Assembly (NCBI RefSeq): GCF_004770045.1 | Contig: NZ_RQFO01000009.1 | Coordinates: forward strand, 231,972 to 295,971 | Direction of reading: 5' to 3' | DNA length: 64,000 nucleotides | DNA from: Leptospira montravelensis | Lineage (GTDB): Bacteria; Spirochaetota; Leptospiria; Leptospirales; Leptospiraceae | Shown here: positions 27,936 to 36,680 of the stretch, in pieces | How the letters are laid out: each line of letters opens with the position of its first letter | How positions within the stretch are numbered: the first letter of the stretch is position 1 | The notes under the pieces: generated by a model | Seen by the model: the letters and a program-made list of their open reading frames with translations, nothing else | What the model was told of the DNA's origin: nothing | The model's database searches: none | Position numbers and translations under genes: made by a program

Positions 27936-29108
27936 ATGTTTGAACACTTTGAAACTGACGCCATCCGCATCCAAACCAAACGAACTGGAGAAAAAGAACA
28001 TTCCACTCCTTTATTTTTAACTTCAAGTTTTGTTTTTGATGATGCGGAACATGCAAGGGCACTTTTTGCAGAAGAAGTTACGGGCAACCAATACACTAGA
28101 TTCTCTAATCCCAATACGACAGAGCTCATAGATAAACTTTGTTCTTTAGAACATACAGAAGATGGAATTGCGACTGCTTCTGGGATGTCTGCTGTTTTTA
28201 CTTCCGTGTTTGGACTTGTTCAGTCTGGAGATCATATCGTTTCAGCTCGTGCAATTTTTGGATCCACACATCAAATATTTGCGAATATACTTCCTAGGTT
28301 TGGAGTCACAACTACATACGTTGATATCAACAAACCAGAGTTATGGGAAGAGGCATTTCAAGAAAATACCAAAATCGTATATATAGAAACTCCATCGAAT
28401 CCAGGTCTAGATATAGTAGATTTAGAATGGGTAGCTGCCTTATGTAAAAAGAAAAAAGCCATACTTATAGTTGATAATTGTTTTTGTTCCCCGTATATCC
28501 AAAGACCTGCAGAATTCGGAGCCGATGTTGTGATTCATTCTGCAACTAAATATTTGGATGGCCAAGGCCGTGTGATTGCAGGTGTCATTTTAGGGAAAAA
28601 AGAATACATACAGCCGATTCGTTATATGGCCCGAAATACGGGACCATCTTTATCTCCAATGAATGCTTGGATCATATCGAAAAGTTTAGAAACCTTGGCT
28701 GTACGTATGGATAGACATTCAGAAAACGCAATGAAATTGGCTGAATTTTTGGAACAATCCCCTGATGTAGATTTAGTTAGATATCCTTTTTTACCAAATG
28801 ATCCTGGTTATGCGATAGCCAAAAAACAAATGAAATCTGGAGGTGGAATTGTATCTTTTGTCATCAAAGGTGGAGTAGAAAGAGCAAGAAAATTTTTGGA
28901 TTCATTGAAATGGTTTTCTCTCACTGCCAATTTAGGTGATACTCGAACCACTGTCACTCATCCTACTTCTACCACTCATTCTAAACTTTCGGAAGCAGAA
29001 AGGTTAACTGTGGGAATTTTACCGGGACTGATACGAGTTTCGGTTGGGTTAGAACATATAGACGATATCATTGCGGAAGTAAAACAGGCACTTGCCAATT
29101 CAAAGTAA
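27936..29108 (+). CDS. metZ: O-succinylhomoserine sulfhydrylase (Cys/Met metabolism PLP enzyme)
   Basis: 390 residues of the cystathionine gamma-synthase family. The PLP-binding lysine is in HSATKYLDGQGR. Other marks are YTRFSNPNT, ASGMSAVFTSVFGLVQSGDH, VDNCFCSPYIQRP and SLKWFSLTANLGDTRTTVTHPTSTTHS. The ATKYLDGQGR and TRFSNPN context fits MetZ, which makes homocysteine from O-succinylhomoserine and sulfide, better than MetB, but the subfamily is not certain. Its 3' end overlaps the convergent pentaheme cytochrome gene by 41 nt. It consumes sulfide, which is of interest next to a rhodanese-rich locus. Confidence 0.8.
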   Translation: MFEHFETDAIRIQTKRTGEKEHSTPLFLTSSFVFDDAEHARALFAEEVTGNQYTRFSNPNTTELIDKLCSLEHTEDGIATASGMSAVFTSVFGLVQSGDHIVSARAIFGSTHQIFANILPRFGVTTTYVDINKPELWEEAFQENTKIVYIETPSNPGLDIVDLEWVAALCKKKKAILIVDNCFCSPYIQRPAEFGADVVIHSATKYLDGQGRVIAGVILGKKEYIQPIRYMARNTGPSLSPMNAWIISKSLETLAVRMDRHSENAMKLAEFLEQSPDVDLVRYPFLPNDPGYAIAKKQMKSGGGIVSFVIKGGVERARKFLDSLKWFSLTANLGDTRTTVTHPTSTTHSKLSEAERLTVGILPGLIRVSVGLEHIDDIIAEVKQALANSK

Positions 29109-30282
29109 ACAATAGATAACGAGAGTTCTTTTTTTCAAGAAGGGACTCTTGTAACATTTTTTTTGACTCTGGATTCAGTTTCTTATCATTTTCCAATCGT
29201 TGTTCTTCAAATTGTCGTACGTATTGTTCATCAGGATCCACTTCGATTTCCCATAAAAATTTAAGTACCTTTTTTTCTTTTGGATCGTAACCAATACTTA
29301 CTTGGTGCGACATTTGGGGTTTGATTCTTGTATCTAAATATTCTTCTGTTAAATTCGTATTCACAATTCTACCAATAACCGACTCTTCAAGAAGGACTGG
29401 TTTTGATTTATGATTAAGAATTGCGTAAAAACGTAAGTAAACTTTCGGGATGATATAAGTCGGAAATCGGTGTCCCACACCTATTGATTTAAGTTCTGCT
29501 TGTATATGAAAAGTGCCATTTTTTTCTGTAATTTTCCAAGTAGGTAATAAAGATTTTTGTACAAAAGTTTTATCGTGGATACCTTTCCAGGAATGTTCTC
29601 TCTCAGACATATGACAGTTTTGGCACTGAATTCCCTGTTTCGCAAATGGACTATTTTCCCATTCCGTATAAACTTCCATTAGTTTTTTGCCATTGAGTCT
29701 CTTTCCATTTGGTTTACTTTCGTGACAAGATTTACAAAATGCAGAAGATTCAAATTCTTCTTTAGCAATGTACCCGTTATGTGGTAAATTGTTTATATAT
29801 GATTTTTCTTTTGCATTAGTTCTTGGTGGAGGACCAAATCGTATTTGATTTCGAATGTGGCAGGACGCACAAAGAATCGAAGGGTTTGAAATCCCATTGG
29901 GAAAATTTTGGTGTTTTGAATTAAGAATTTCTTTAGTTTCGAATTCTGTAGAAAGCTCTGATTTAGTTTCTGGTAAAGGAGAGTGGCACTGGAAACAAGA
30001 CTGGTATTCCTTAGAAGATAAAATTTCCTTCTGCCATAAAAATCCTTTGCTGATAGATTTTGAGTGCAAACTTTCTTTCCAATTTTGAAACTGCTTGTTA
30101 TGACAAGTCTGACAAGCATTAGGTTCTAGGTTTTTTTCTAATACTGTGAAATGTTTTGGTGGTATACCTTGGACTTCGATGGGATATTTCCAATGTGAGT
30201 CTAAGAAGTTTGAATCCAAACAACTTACGAAGTTTGTCATAAAAACTAAGATAACCGTAAGTTGAATGGATGGAAAATTCAT
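29068..30282 (-). CDS. Pentaheme cytochrome c lipoprotein
   Basis: 404 residues from ATG 30282; an in-frame TTG at 30294 would add 4. Signal peptide with lipobox FVSC (about residue 21). Five CxxCH heme sites: CQTCH, CFQCH, CASCH, CKSCH and CQNCH, all in the first ~225 residues, with a W-x-x-S-x-H element after the first, as in cytochrome c554-like proteins. The last ~170 residues form a beta-rich, heme-free domain (GVGHRFPTYIIPKVYLRFYAIL). It is the last gene of a minus-strand group with two rhodanese lipoproteins and a beta-barrel. The redox partner is unknown. It resembles the plus-strand cytochrome at 38210-39526 in layout. Confidence 0.87.
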   Translation of the reverse strand: MNFPSIQLTVILVFMTNFVSCLDSNFLDSHWKYPIEVQGIPPKHFTVLEKNLEPNACQTCHNKQFQNWKESLHSKSISKGFLWQKEILSSKEYQSCFQCHSPLPETKSELSTEFETKEILNSKHQNFPNGISNPSILCASCHIRNQIRFGPPPRTNAKEKSYINNLPHNGYIAKEEFESSAFCKSCHESKPNGKRLNGKKLMEVYTEWENSPFAKQGIQCQNCHMSEREHSWKGIHDKTFVQKSLLPTWKITEKNGTFHIQAELKSIGVGHRFPTYIIPKVYLRFYAILNHKSKPVLLEESVIGRIVNTNLTEEYLDTRIKPQMSHQVSIGYDPKEKKVLKFLWEIEVDPDEQYVRQFEEQRLENDKKLNPESKKMLQESLLEKKNSRYLLFTLNWQVPVLLPQ

Positions 30283-30306
30283 ACGTAAATACAAATTAAG
30301 TAATTA

Positions 30307-31752
30307 TCATCCCCCGCAAGCATTTCCTCCTCCACCGGAAGGAGCTCCGCCGCCACCTGACGATCCAGATGCTGTGGTTCCGCGTAAAAATGATTTGTCT
30401 TCAACTCTAATTTTATTGGAATTTTTTACAAACTGTCTAGCAACATCCAGTTGATAATTGGGAACATTCGCATCTGCGTTAGGGTTATTACTTTCTGTTA
30501 AAGATGTAAGATCGGTACGCCAATAGGAAGCAGGTTGCGAAATGGCACTGGGACTCGAACCTGATGATGGTGATCTTAGTCCAAGGGCCCCAAATTGTTT
30601 CCACCCACCTTCATACATTCTTGTTGGTTTACCTAGAATTTGATGTACAACAAACCAAACGAGTGAACCTTTTGTTGCATCTTCGCCGTAAATATAAATT
30701 TGTTTATTTGCTGAATAACCAGTGTTATTTAAATAACTTTGCAATTGGTTAAACGATCGAAACTGGAAAGTCGTTCCATCATACAAATCTGTCGGAACTA
30801 AATTCGAGGAGGATTTAATTCGTCCTTCATAAGTAACAACGCATGTATTTGAAACAAATGTAGAATTTGTTTTTGTAGTACAGTTTGTATACTTGGATCC
30901 CGAAGCTGTTGAATTGATCGTCCCAGTAAAAGATGCATTTGGTCTGCCATCAATGATTTGAAAACCTTCCACTGGGATTGGGTCAACATCTTCAAAATTG
31001 GTATTTCCGCCTTTGATTGCATGTATTAAATCTCCGATCGTAAGTTGTAAAACTGTGTGGTCACGAAAAAGATTTTTTATATTTCCTGCACGATTACTAT
31101 TTGCATAAGTGTAAGAAGGAGTTGTAAATAAACTGCCCGCTGTTGTTAAATCAGCAATCGAACCATTTAAAACTGCTAACCTTTCTTTCGGGAAACCCCA
31201 GTATAACAAAGAGTAGTATGCGAATGTTGCTGATGATAGGTTCGTCAAAGAGGATGTATCACTAGCAAAGACAATATAATCTAATGCTGGATCAATGCCG
31301 TAGATAGAAAAAAAATCGGATATTTTTTTGCCTTTTGGAACTACGCCATCAATACCTAAAACTCCATCGTCTCTGACATCCGTAAGCAATTCCGATAAGT
31401 TAGAAACTGGATAGGAGAATGCCTGTTTGCCATCAAAAAAAACATACCGTCCACTTGCGCCTGTGGTTTGTATTTGAAAGACAACCAAGTTTCCAGAGAC
31501 ACCAGAAGGCCGATTATTATTCCAATTTGATAAGAACCGTGCAAACTTACTGGCAGTGATTAACCCACTTTCATTAAGATTATAATCGGCATTCGATAAA
31601 GTTGCCAATTCTGCCGGAGTGTAAACACGAAATAAAAATGGCGTTAAATCAATTTTTAAGCTCTGCGGAAGGAATAAATATTCCGGTAAACCTTTACAGC
31701 AAATCATTTGAGTGAAAAGTATAAAAAGAATTGTTAAGTATTTTAGTTTCAT
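30307..31752 (-). CDS. Secreted rhodanese-like lipoprotein lacking the catalytic Cys (paralogue 2)
   Basis: 481 residues. Signal peptide with Cys18/19 (QMICC). It shares the family N-terminus (YTPAELATLSNADYNLNESGLIT). The N-terminal domain has IYGIDPALDYIVFAS and YYSLLYWGFPKERLAVLNGS. The C-terminal domain has FQIIDGRPNASFTG and YEGRIKSS. Where paralogues 1 and 3 carry CRTN, this protein has GEDATKG, with Gly356 at the Cys position, so sulfurtransferase activity is not expected. The C-terminus is a Gly-rich tail ending GGGGNACGG, with C479. It lies 9 nt after the beta-barrel gene and 24 nt before the cytochrome start. A binding or scaffold role is inference. Confidence 0.78.
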   Translation of the reverse strand: MKLKYLTILFILFTQMICCKGLPEYLFLPQSLKIDLTPFLFRVYTPAELATLSNADYNLNESGLITASKFARFLSNWNNNRPSGVSGNLVVFQIQTTGASGRYVFFDGKQAFSYPVSNLSELLTDVRDDGVLGIDGVVPKGKKISDFFSIYGIDPALDYIVFASDTSSLTNLSSATFAYYSLLYWGFPKERLAVLNGSIADLTTAGSLFTTPSYTYANSNRAGNIKNLFRDHTVLQLTIGDLIHAIKGGNTNFEDVDPIPVEGFQIIDGRPNASFTGTINSTASGSKYTNCTTKTNSTFVSNTCVVTYEGRIKSSSNLVPTDLYDGTTFQFRSFNQLQSYLNNTGYSANKQIYIYGEDATKGSLVWFVVHQILGKPTRMYEGGWKQFGALGLRSPSSGSSPSAISQPASYWRTDLTSLTESNNPNADANVPNYQLDVARQFVKNSNKIRVEDKSFLRGTTASGSSGGGGAPSGGGGNACGG

Positions 31753-31761
31753 TCTGGTACC

Positions 31762-32718
31762 TCAAAGATTGTAAGGAAGTGTTACGGCAAATCCTACTGT
31801 TTTTAATTTAGCTGTGTTATATCCTGCAATGGTTTCTGAATAGAAGAGGGTATAGAAATTTCCGAAACTATCCGAATAACTAAAACCTACTTCTGCATTA
31901 TGAAAACTTTCTTTTCTACCCCATGCCGGCCGTTCATTTTGTACGTATACATCATATGGATTAATTCCATAAAAAGATGGTTGTGGGTAACGAACTATGT
32001 TTAATGGAGGTTGTTGTCTTGGATCTGCATATGCATATCCACCTTGGCCGACTTGACCACGCATACCTACGGTTATAAACAAAGATTCGAAAAACCGTTT
32101 GTATATTGCTCCGTAATAGAGAATATCATCGGGAACGAGATTCTCTCTTTTTCGATAAGAAAATTCCCCTAAAGATCCAAGTCCCCAAACACCAAAATCT
32201 TTTGCTAAGTAAAGATTTACTTCTCCACCACTGGCACCATCGCCAAGGGACTGTGGATTCCGGTCATAATCACCACGTTTGATTCCACCAACACGGAGTG
32301 AAATGGTTGGCATCCACCGGTATTTTGAATCAAATTCGTCTAAAATTTTATAGCGAATTCCAAACCTTGTATCCATAAATCCGTATTTATCTGGAACTTC
32401 TGGCGTTTGTTGTAATCCTAAATATCGATTAAAAATTTTATGGCGACCTAATTTACCAAATCCAAAGGTTAAATCGGCAGTAAGCCTATCGGTTATCCCG
32501 TATTCTAACGCTAGGTTTGCAACCGACAAACGGACGTTATCATCGTATTTTGCTTTTTGACCAGCAAGGAAAGCACCATCATACTCAGAGTGTATGAAAA
32601 CCGGGCGGACCCATAGTTGTCTTTCATAAGGTGCCCATGCCTGTTGTGCATAAATACTTGGAGTAACAATGATAAAAATAAAAATTAGATACTTTGAGAA
32701 GTTTAAGAAAGATTTCAT
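31762..32718 (-). CDS. Outer-membrane beta-barrel protein
   Basis: 318 residues with a signal peptide (YLIFIFIIVTPSIYAQQ, cut near 25). The remainder alternates short amphipathic strands with aromatic residues (LSVANLALEYGITDRLTADLTFGFGK, YGFMDTRFGIRYKIL, PTISLRVGG, GSLGEFSYRKR, SFHNAEVGFSYSDSFGNFYTLFYSETI) and ends LPYNL, fitting a beta-barrel porin-like protein with about a dozen strands. No family was recognised. It sits between a small secreted protein (3-nt gap) and the rhodanese paralogue 2 (9-nt gap), so it probably forms the outer-membrane part of this system. Confidence 0.72.
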   Translation of the reverse strand: MKSFLNFSKYLIFIFIIVTPSIYAQQAWAPYERQLWVRPVFIHSEYDGAFLAGQKAKYDDNVRLSVANLALEYGITDRLTADLTFGFGKLGRHKIFNRYLGLQQTPEVPDKYGFMDTRFGIRYKILDEFDSKYRWMPTISLRVGGIKRGDYDRNPQSLGDGASGGEVNLYLAKDFGVWGLGSLGEFSYRKRENLVPDDILYYGAIYKRFFESLFITVGMRGQVGQGGYAYADPRQQPPLNIVRYPQPSFYGINPYDVYVQNERPAWGRKESFHNAEVGFSYSDSFGNFYTLFYSETIAGYNTAKLKTVGFAVTLPYNL

Positions 32719-32721
32719 AAT

Positions 32722-33081
32722 TTATTCCTTCTTTTTCTCTGGTAGTTTTACGTTAAATCTTATTTGAACAAAGTATTCGAGAGCTAGTATTTGTTCCTCA
32801 GTGAGTTTGCCTGCTAATTCCGGGAGATTAACTCTTCTTTTTTCTGTATTCGGTAAACTCCCTTGCAAGTATTCCAATCGTTCTTCTTGGTCTAGTTGCT
32901 TAATGTTTGTTTGCTTTTCTAATGTAATATCTTGATTATAAACTGCTTTCCCTAAGTGGTATTTTTCCCTGTCTTGGCCTTGTGGTATGTTTGCAATTCC
33001 CCCACCTCCAATACCACCAGATGCATAAACATTTGTAATTAATAATAGATTAATGATTAATATTATAATTAAATTTTTCAT
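32722..33081 (-). CDS. Small secreted protein, heme-less cytochrome-like
   Basis: 119 residues with a signal peptide (LIIILIINLLLITNVYAS) and a Gly-rich start of the mature part (GGIGGGGIANIP). The rest (EKYHLGKAVYNQDI ... LPELAGKLTEEQILALEYFVQIRFNVK) resembles the flanks of a monoheme cytochrome c (YxxGKxxYN at the start, EQxxALxxFVxxRF at the end) but contains no Cys, hence no CxxCH. Encoded 3 nt before the beta-barrel gene. Function unknown; a structural partner of the barrel or cytochrome is a guess. Confidence 0.6.
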   Translation of the reverse strand: MKNLIIILIINLLLITNVYASGGIGGGGIANIPQGQDREKYHLGKAVYNQDITLEKQTNIKQLDQEERLEYLQGSLPNTEKRRVNLPELAGKLTEEQILALEYFVQIRFNVKLPEKKKE

Positions 33082-33122
33082 TTAAATTTCCCTGTTATTA
33101 CGATTTTTATTTATTAAAAGCA

Positions 33123-33149
33123 AAAGAGGAATGATTTACATTCCTCTTT
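33123..33149 (-). terminator. Hairpin in the lipoprotein operon (terminator or attenuator)
   Basis: Perfect 11-bp stem AAAGAGGAATG (33123-33133) and CATTCCTCTTT (33139-33149), 5-nt loop, followed on the minus strand by TGCTTTTAATAAA. It lies in the 80-nt gap downstream of rhodanese paralogue 3 and probably reduces readthrough into the small protein, barrel and later genes. Confidence 0.72.
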
Positions 33150-33161
33150 GTTTGATGCTTT

Positions 33162-34538
33162 TTAACGTTTGTAAGCTTTGTCATCTTCAATGATTTTTCT
33201 TGTCGTTGTTGCTGAAATATTTAGGTTTGTTGGTAAATTATTATCAACATCGCCAGCAACATTGTAAGTAATCACTTCAGAAAGTTCAGGTACGTCAGTT
33301 CTAAAAGGAGAGTCGGAAGGTAACTTAGGAGCAGGTCCCGCACCAGTTAAACTTCCCCATTCAATCCAACTACCATCATAGTATGTTGAAGGGTAACCTA
33401 AGATGGCAATATAAGAGAATCCAGTTACCTGTGACCTATTGTTTGTTCGGCAAAGTTGGATCGCTGTTTGGCCTGATTGATAACCTCTTGCGTCAAAGTA
33501 AGCTTTTAAATCTGCTTTTGATTTAAATCTGTGTTCTGTATCCAAAAGTCCAGTCCAAGGAACATCTTTGGCACCTTTAATCCTACCTTCAAAACCTACA
33601 TACTTTCCTGAAGTTTCTGATTGAGTACTTTTAATGGTTCCATTGTATTCGGCTGCACTTGCGGAAGATCTTGCATCAGAAACAAAGACACTAGAAGTAA
33701 GGCCAGCAATAGTTACATTATTAGGTGCTTTTACCGCTTTAATTACATCTTCTAATGGAAGCATTAAAATTGTATTGTCTACTCTCAAACTTTTTACACT
33801 GTAGCGATTGTTATATCCTGGAGGTGTATTTGTTGTAGTACTAAAGGGAACAAAATTTCCTTCGGTGTCAATGAGCCTTGGGAGTGTCCCATTAAGAAAG
33901 GCTAGATTTTTATGATCAAATCCCCAATAACGAAAAGAGTAAAACGCTCTTAATGTTCCTTGTACATGACTTGCTGCATCGGCAGTAGAAACTAAGACAA
34001 TTAAGTCATTGGCTGGATCAATTCCATATTGATTTAAGATCTTATCAATATGAGCACCGTCTGCAATGATAGATATTGTATCCGCTAGTCCATTGTTTCT
34101 TTTTTGACTAAAACCGTCTCCGCCATCATTGGCGTTTGCACCACTTGCAAAATTGAAGGAATACACAACCACATCGTTTCCATTTCCGCCGATGTATTCT
34201 TTTCCTGCCTGTGTACCTGTTCCTCCTGTTCCTCTTGGATTAACTCCATTTTGTAAGATCACAAGTTTTCCGTTGATCTCTGCTGGTTTTGTTCCCGACC
34301 AGTTGTTCACCCATTTTCCTAAAGTGGAAGGAGTAATAAGTCCGTATTCATTGAGGTTGTAATTTTCGTTCGATTCTTTTGCTAAATCAACTGCAGTATT
34401 GACTTTAATTCCCGGCGAGAGGGCCAGTGCAACTAACAGTAAGTTTTCGATATCCTTATTCTTTTTTGTGCCACCGCAGGCTCCGATGAACCCCGCGGTA
34501 ATCAGCGCAATCAATTTGAAAAATAGATTGGTTTTCAT
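33162..34538 (-). CDS. Secreted lipoprotein with two rhodanese-like domains (paralogue 3)
   Basis: 458 residues. Signal peptide with lipobox FIGAC, lipidated Cys21. The family N-terminus is IKVNTAVDLAKESNENYNLNEYGLIT. The N-terminal domain has QYGIDPANDLIVLVS and YSFRYWGFDHKNLAFLNGT. The C-terminal domain has VFVSDARSSASAAEYNG, FEGRIKGA and C363 in CRTNNR followed by GYPSTYYDGSWIEW, so the sulfurtransferase active-site Cys is present. It ends EDDKAYKR. Closest in sequence to the lipoprotein at 8936-10492. First gene of the minus-strand group, with its own terminator-like hairpin after it. Confidence 0.8.
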   Translation of the reverse strand: MKTNLFFKLIALITAGFIGACGGTKKNKDIENLLLVALALSPGIKVNTAVDLAKESNENYNLNEYGLITPSTLGKWVNNWSGTKPAEINGKLVILQNGVNPRGTGGTGTQAGKEYIGGNGNDVVVYSFNFASGANANDGGDGFSQKRNNGLADTISIIADGAHIDKILNQYGIDPANDLIVLVSTADAASHVQGTLRAFYSFRYWGFDHKNLAFLNGTLPRLIDTEGNFVPFSTTTNTPPGYNNRYSVKSLRVDNTILMLPLEDVIKAVKAPNNVTIAGLTSSVFVSDARSSASAAEYNGTIKSTQSETSGKYVGFEGRIKGAKDVPWTGLLDTEHRFKSKADLKAYFDARGYQSGQTAIQLCRTNNRSQVTGFSYIAILGYPSTYYDGSWIEWGSLTGAGPAPKLPSDSPFRTDVPELSEVITYNVAGDVDNNLPTNLNISATTTRKIIEDDKAYKR

Positions 34539-34754
34539 TTTTTAATCCTTAGATTGAATTCCCGTTCTTTCTCTGTAGGGGTTGCACCAGAGACAAAAAA
34601 CATGGTAAGGACAGACTTATTTAGGGGAGGGAAATTAAAAACCTGAAATCTAATATAATGAATTTAAAATCTTATATAGCGTATAGTATATTGCCTGGAT
34701 GCGCAGTCCATTGTGTTGCAAGTAAAAAGACCAGGCTATAAATCGTAAAATCCT
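34539..34754. other. 216-nt intergenic region upstream of the lipoprotein group
   Basis: AT-rich, no gene visible. It holds a TATACT-like minus-strand -10 candidate near 34685-34690 and a long-loop repeat GCCTGG (34693-34698) / CCAGGC (34731-34736). The promoter of the rhodanese paralogue 3 group is probably here, but the -35 element is not clear. Confidence 0.45.
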
Positions 34755-35372
34755 CTATCTGGTTTTTTTCGAGGAAATCCAAAGGAATTTTGATTCCTCT
34801 ATAGAATCATTTTCAACAAATTCTAATTCCGCAATAGGAAAAAAGGCACTATCTGCTGGTCCTAAAACAAGGTCTTTCGTTTTTAATTTGATTCTAGTGT
34901 TTCCAATGATTTGATAGATTTTGATATCAAAGGCGGATGGTAAATGAGAGAATTGTGAAACTTTACCACTAATTATTTTCCATTCTACAATACTTAGTTT
35001 ATCTCTTTCCTCCTGATAAAAAACTCTAGATTCGGCAGTATTTTTAGGTGAAATCCAACGTTTACCTTCATTGGCACCTATAAAACGAGGGGATTGAGCA
35101 AACAAATCAGGAATCATTTCACCAATAGGGATTCGCAGTGATTTAGATAACTTCCAGAGAATTCCTATACTCGGAGTAGTTTTACCTGATTCGATTAAAC
35201 CAAGCATGCCTCGGCTAACAGTAGAAATTTGCGAGAGCTTTTCCATAGATAATCCGAGTTCAAGTCGTCTTCTTTTTAAGGTTTCTCCAAGAACAACTGT
35301 TAAAACTTCATCTACATTTCTTTCGTTTTCTGTTGTGACCGAAAAACTTTCAATTTCTGTTTCCATACCCAA
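34755..35372 (-). CDS. XRE-family regulator with C-terminal cupin domain
   Basis: 205 residues. A helix-turn-helix of XRE type spans about 30-85 (ETLKRRRLELGLSMEKLSQISTVSRGMLGLIESGKTTPSIGILWKLSKSLRIPIGEM). The C-terminal ~100 residues look like a cupin sensor (VSQFSHLPSAFDIKIYQIIGNTRIKLKTKDLVLGPADSAFFP). Such regulators respond to small molecules, commonly amino-acid or sulfur compounds. Its 5' end overlaps the upstream glycosyltransferase-like gene by 23 nt. The likely targets are the flanking lipoprotein and rhodanese operons, by position. Confidence 0.82.
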   Translation of the reverse strand: MGMETEIESFSVTTENERNVDEVLTVVLGETLKRRRLELGLSMEKLSQISTVSRGMLGLIESGKTTPSIGILWKLSKSLRIPIGEMIPDLFAQSPRFIGANEGKRWISPKNTAESRVFYQEERDKLSIVEWKIISGKVSQFSHLPSAFDIKIYQIIGNTRIKLKTKDLVLGPADSAFFPIAELEFVENDSIEESKFLWISSKKTR

Positions 35373-36666
35373 TACTTCCCTTTGGGGATATGTTTGATAT
35401 ATTGGATATTTTGTAAAGTAAAATGAATATTTGTCTGAACTGCAATAGGAGGCAGATTAAGGAAATACCAACCTCCAAAAGGAGGATGGTTTCAGGAATT
35501 TCATAAAAATAGGTAAATGTTGTACCCAGACGTGCTTTGGTAAAATAGGATAACTGTGGTAGTGAAATTAGAACCCAAGGTGTTACATTCTCTGATTTCG
35601 AAATTACTAGAAGTGGAATCAATACTAGAAAATACCAAGGATTATAAACTGGTGATAAGGTTAGGAAAAAATATCCGTATAAAAAATATAAATCTAATTT
35701 TGATGCATGAGAAAGAAAAATTCGGTGACGATTTTTTTTTGCAAGTGAAATCCAAACATATATATTAATGGTTGTTAGTTGTACTAAAAAAGGAAACGTT
35801 TTTAAGTCAATAATTCCAAATAACTTCCACAATGGTTCGTAAAATTGATTAAATTTGAAATTTCCACCAAATTTAAATAAATTATAAATTCCAAAGTCAA
35901 TTGTAGATGGAAAAATAAAATAATAAACAAGATAAAACATTAAATAACCGCCAAGTCCGGATAGAAGGCAAAGCATCCATTTCACCCAACTAGAATTCCA
36001 TTTTTTATAATTTATAGGTTGGCATAAAGAGATAAGAAAGATGATGGAAAATATTTTAATATGAATCACTAAACCTAAAACAAAGCTGGCTCCAATCAGT
36101 TTTTTCTCTCTGACTAAATTAAAGAAAATCCATAGTAATGAAATTATTAATATTTCGAAGTGAAAGTTTATATAAATTTCTTTAATAAAAACAGGAAAGA
36201 TCCAATATGATAAACGAGACTTGTTGAACTTACCTTTCGAAAAATAAAGAAAACAAAAAGTTTCAAGAACAAGGTAGGTTAATTTTAATAAAATTCCAGA
36301 AAATCCTAATGAAAATAAGGAAAAATAGAATAAAACAAAAGGACTATAAATAGTTGTCCAATCTGGATGGTTGATCTGCGATAATATTTCGATTTCTGTA
36401 CCAGTTAAATTTGGACTTTGAAAAAAATCTAATGGTGATATTTCATACGGTGACATACCATTTCGAATTAACATTCCTTCCCATAAATATCTTGACCAAT
36501 CGTCTTCCCAGAGAGGTGGAAGAAAGATAGATAGTATCCGTAAAAAAAATCCGAGAATAAGAATATGTTTGTAATATTTTTTAAAGAAATCTTTTGGAAA
36601 GGTTACCATCCATAAAAAAAGAATGGTAACCACTAAAAAACATATGAATAAAATCCATTGAGGCAA
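35350..36666 (-). CDS. Polytopic glycosyltransferase-like membrane protein (A)
   Basis: 438 residues with about ten or more hydrophobic segments. The early loop FLPPLWEDDWSRYLWEGMLIRNGMSPYE matches the one in the plus-strand gene at 40222-41505 (SPAVWSDDIYRYLFDAKIFLEGFSPY), and both carry an acidic pair in this first loop as in GT-C mannosyltransferases that use polyprenyl-phosphate sugar donors. Activity and substrate are not known. It lies between the DUF4395 gene (14-nt gap) and the XRE regulator. Confidence 0.7.
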   Translation of the reverse strand: MPQWILFICFLVVTILFLWMVTFPKDFFKKYYKHILILGFFLRILSIFLPPLWEDDWSRYLWEGMLIRNGMSPYEISPLDFFQSPNLTGTEIEILSQINHPDWTTIYSPFVLFYFSLFSLGFSGILLKLTYLVLETFCFLYFSKGKFNKSRLSYWIFPVFIKEIYINFHFEILIISLLWIFFNLVREKKLIGASFVLGLVIHIKIFSIIFLISLCQPINYKKWNSSWVKWMLCLLSGLGGYLMFYLVYYFIFPSTIDFGIYNLFKFGGNFKFNQFYEPLWKLFGIIDLKTFPFLVQLTTINIYVWISLAKKNRHRIFLSHASKLDLYFLYGYFFLTLSPVYNPWYFLVLIPLLVISKSENVTPWVLISLPQLSYFTKARLGTTFTYFYEIPETILLLEVGISLICLLLQFRQIFILLYKISNISNISPKGSIGYGNRN

Positions 36667-36680
36667 AGTCTTAAAACAAT

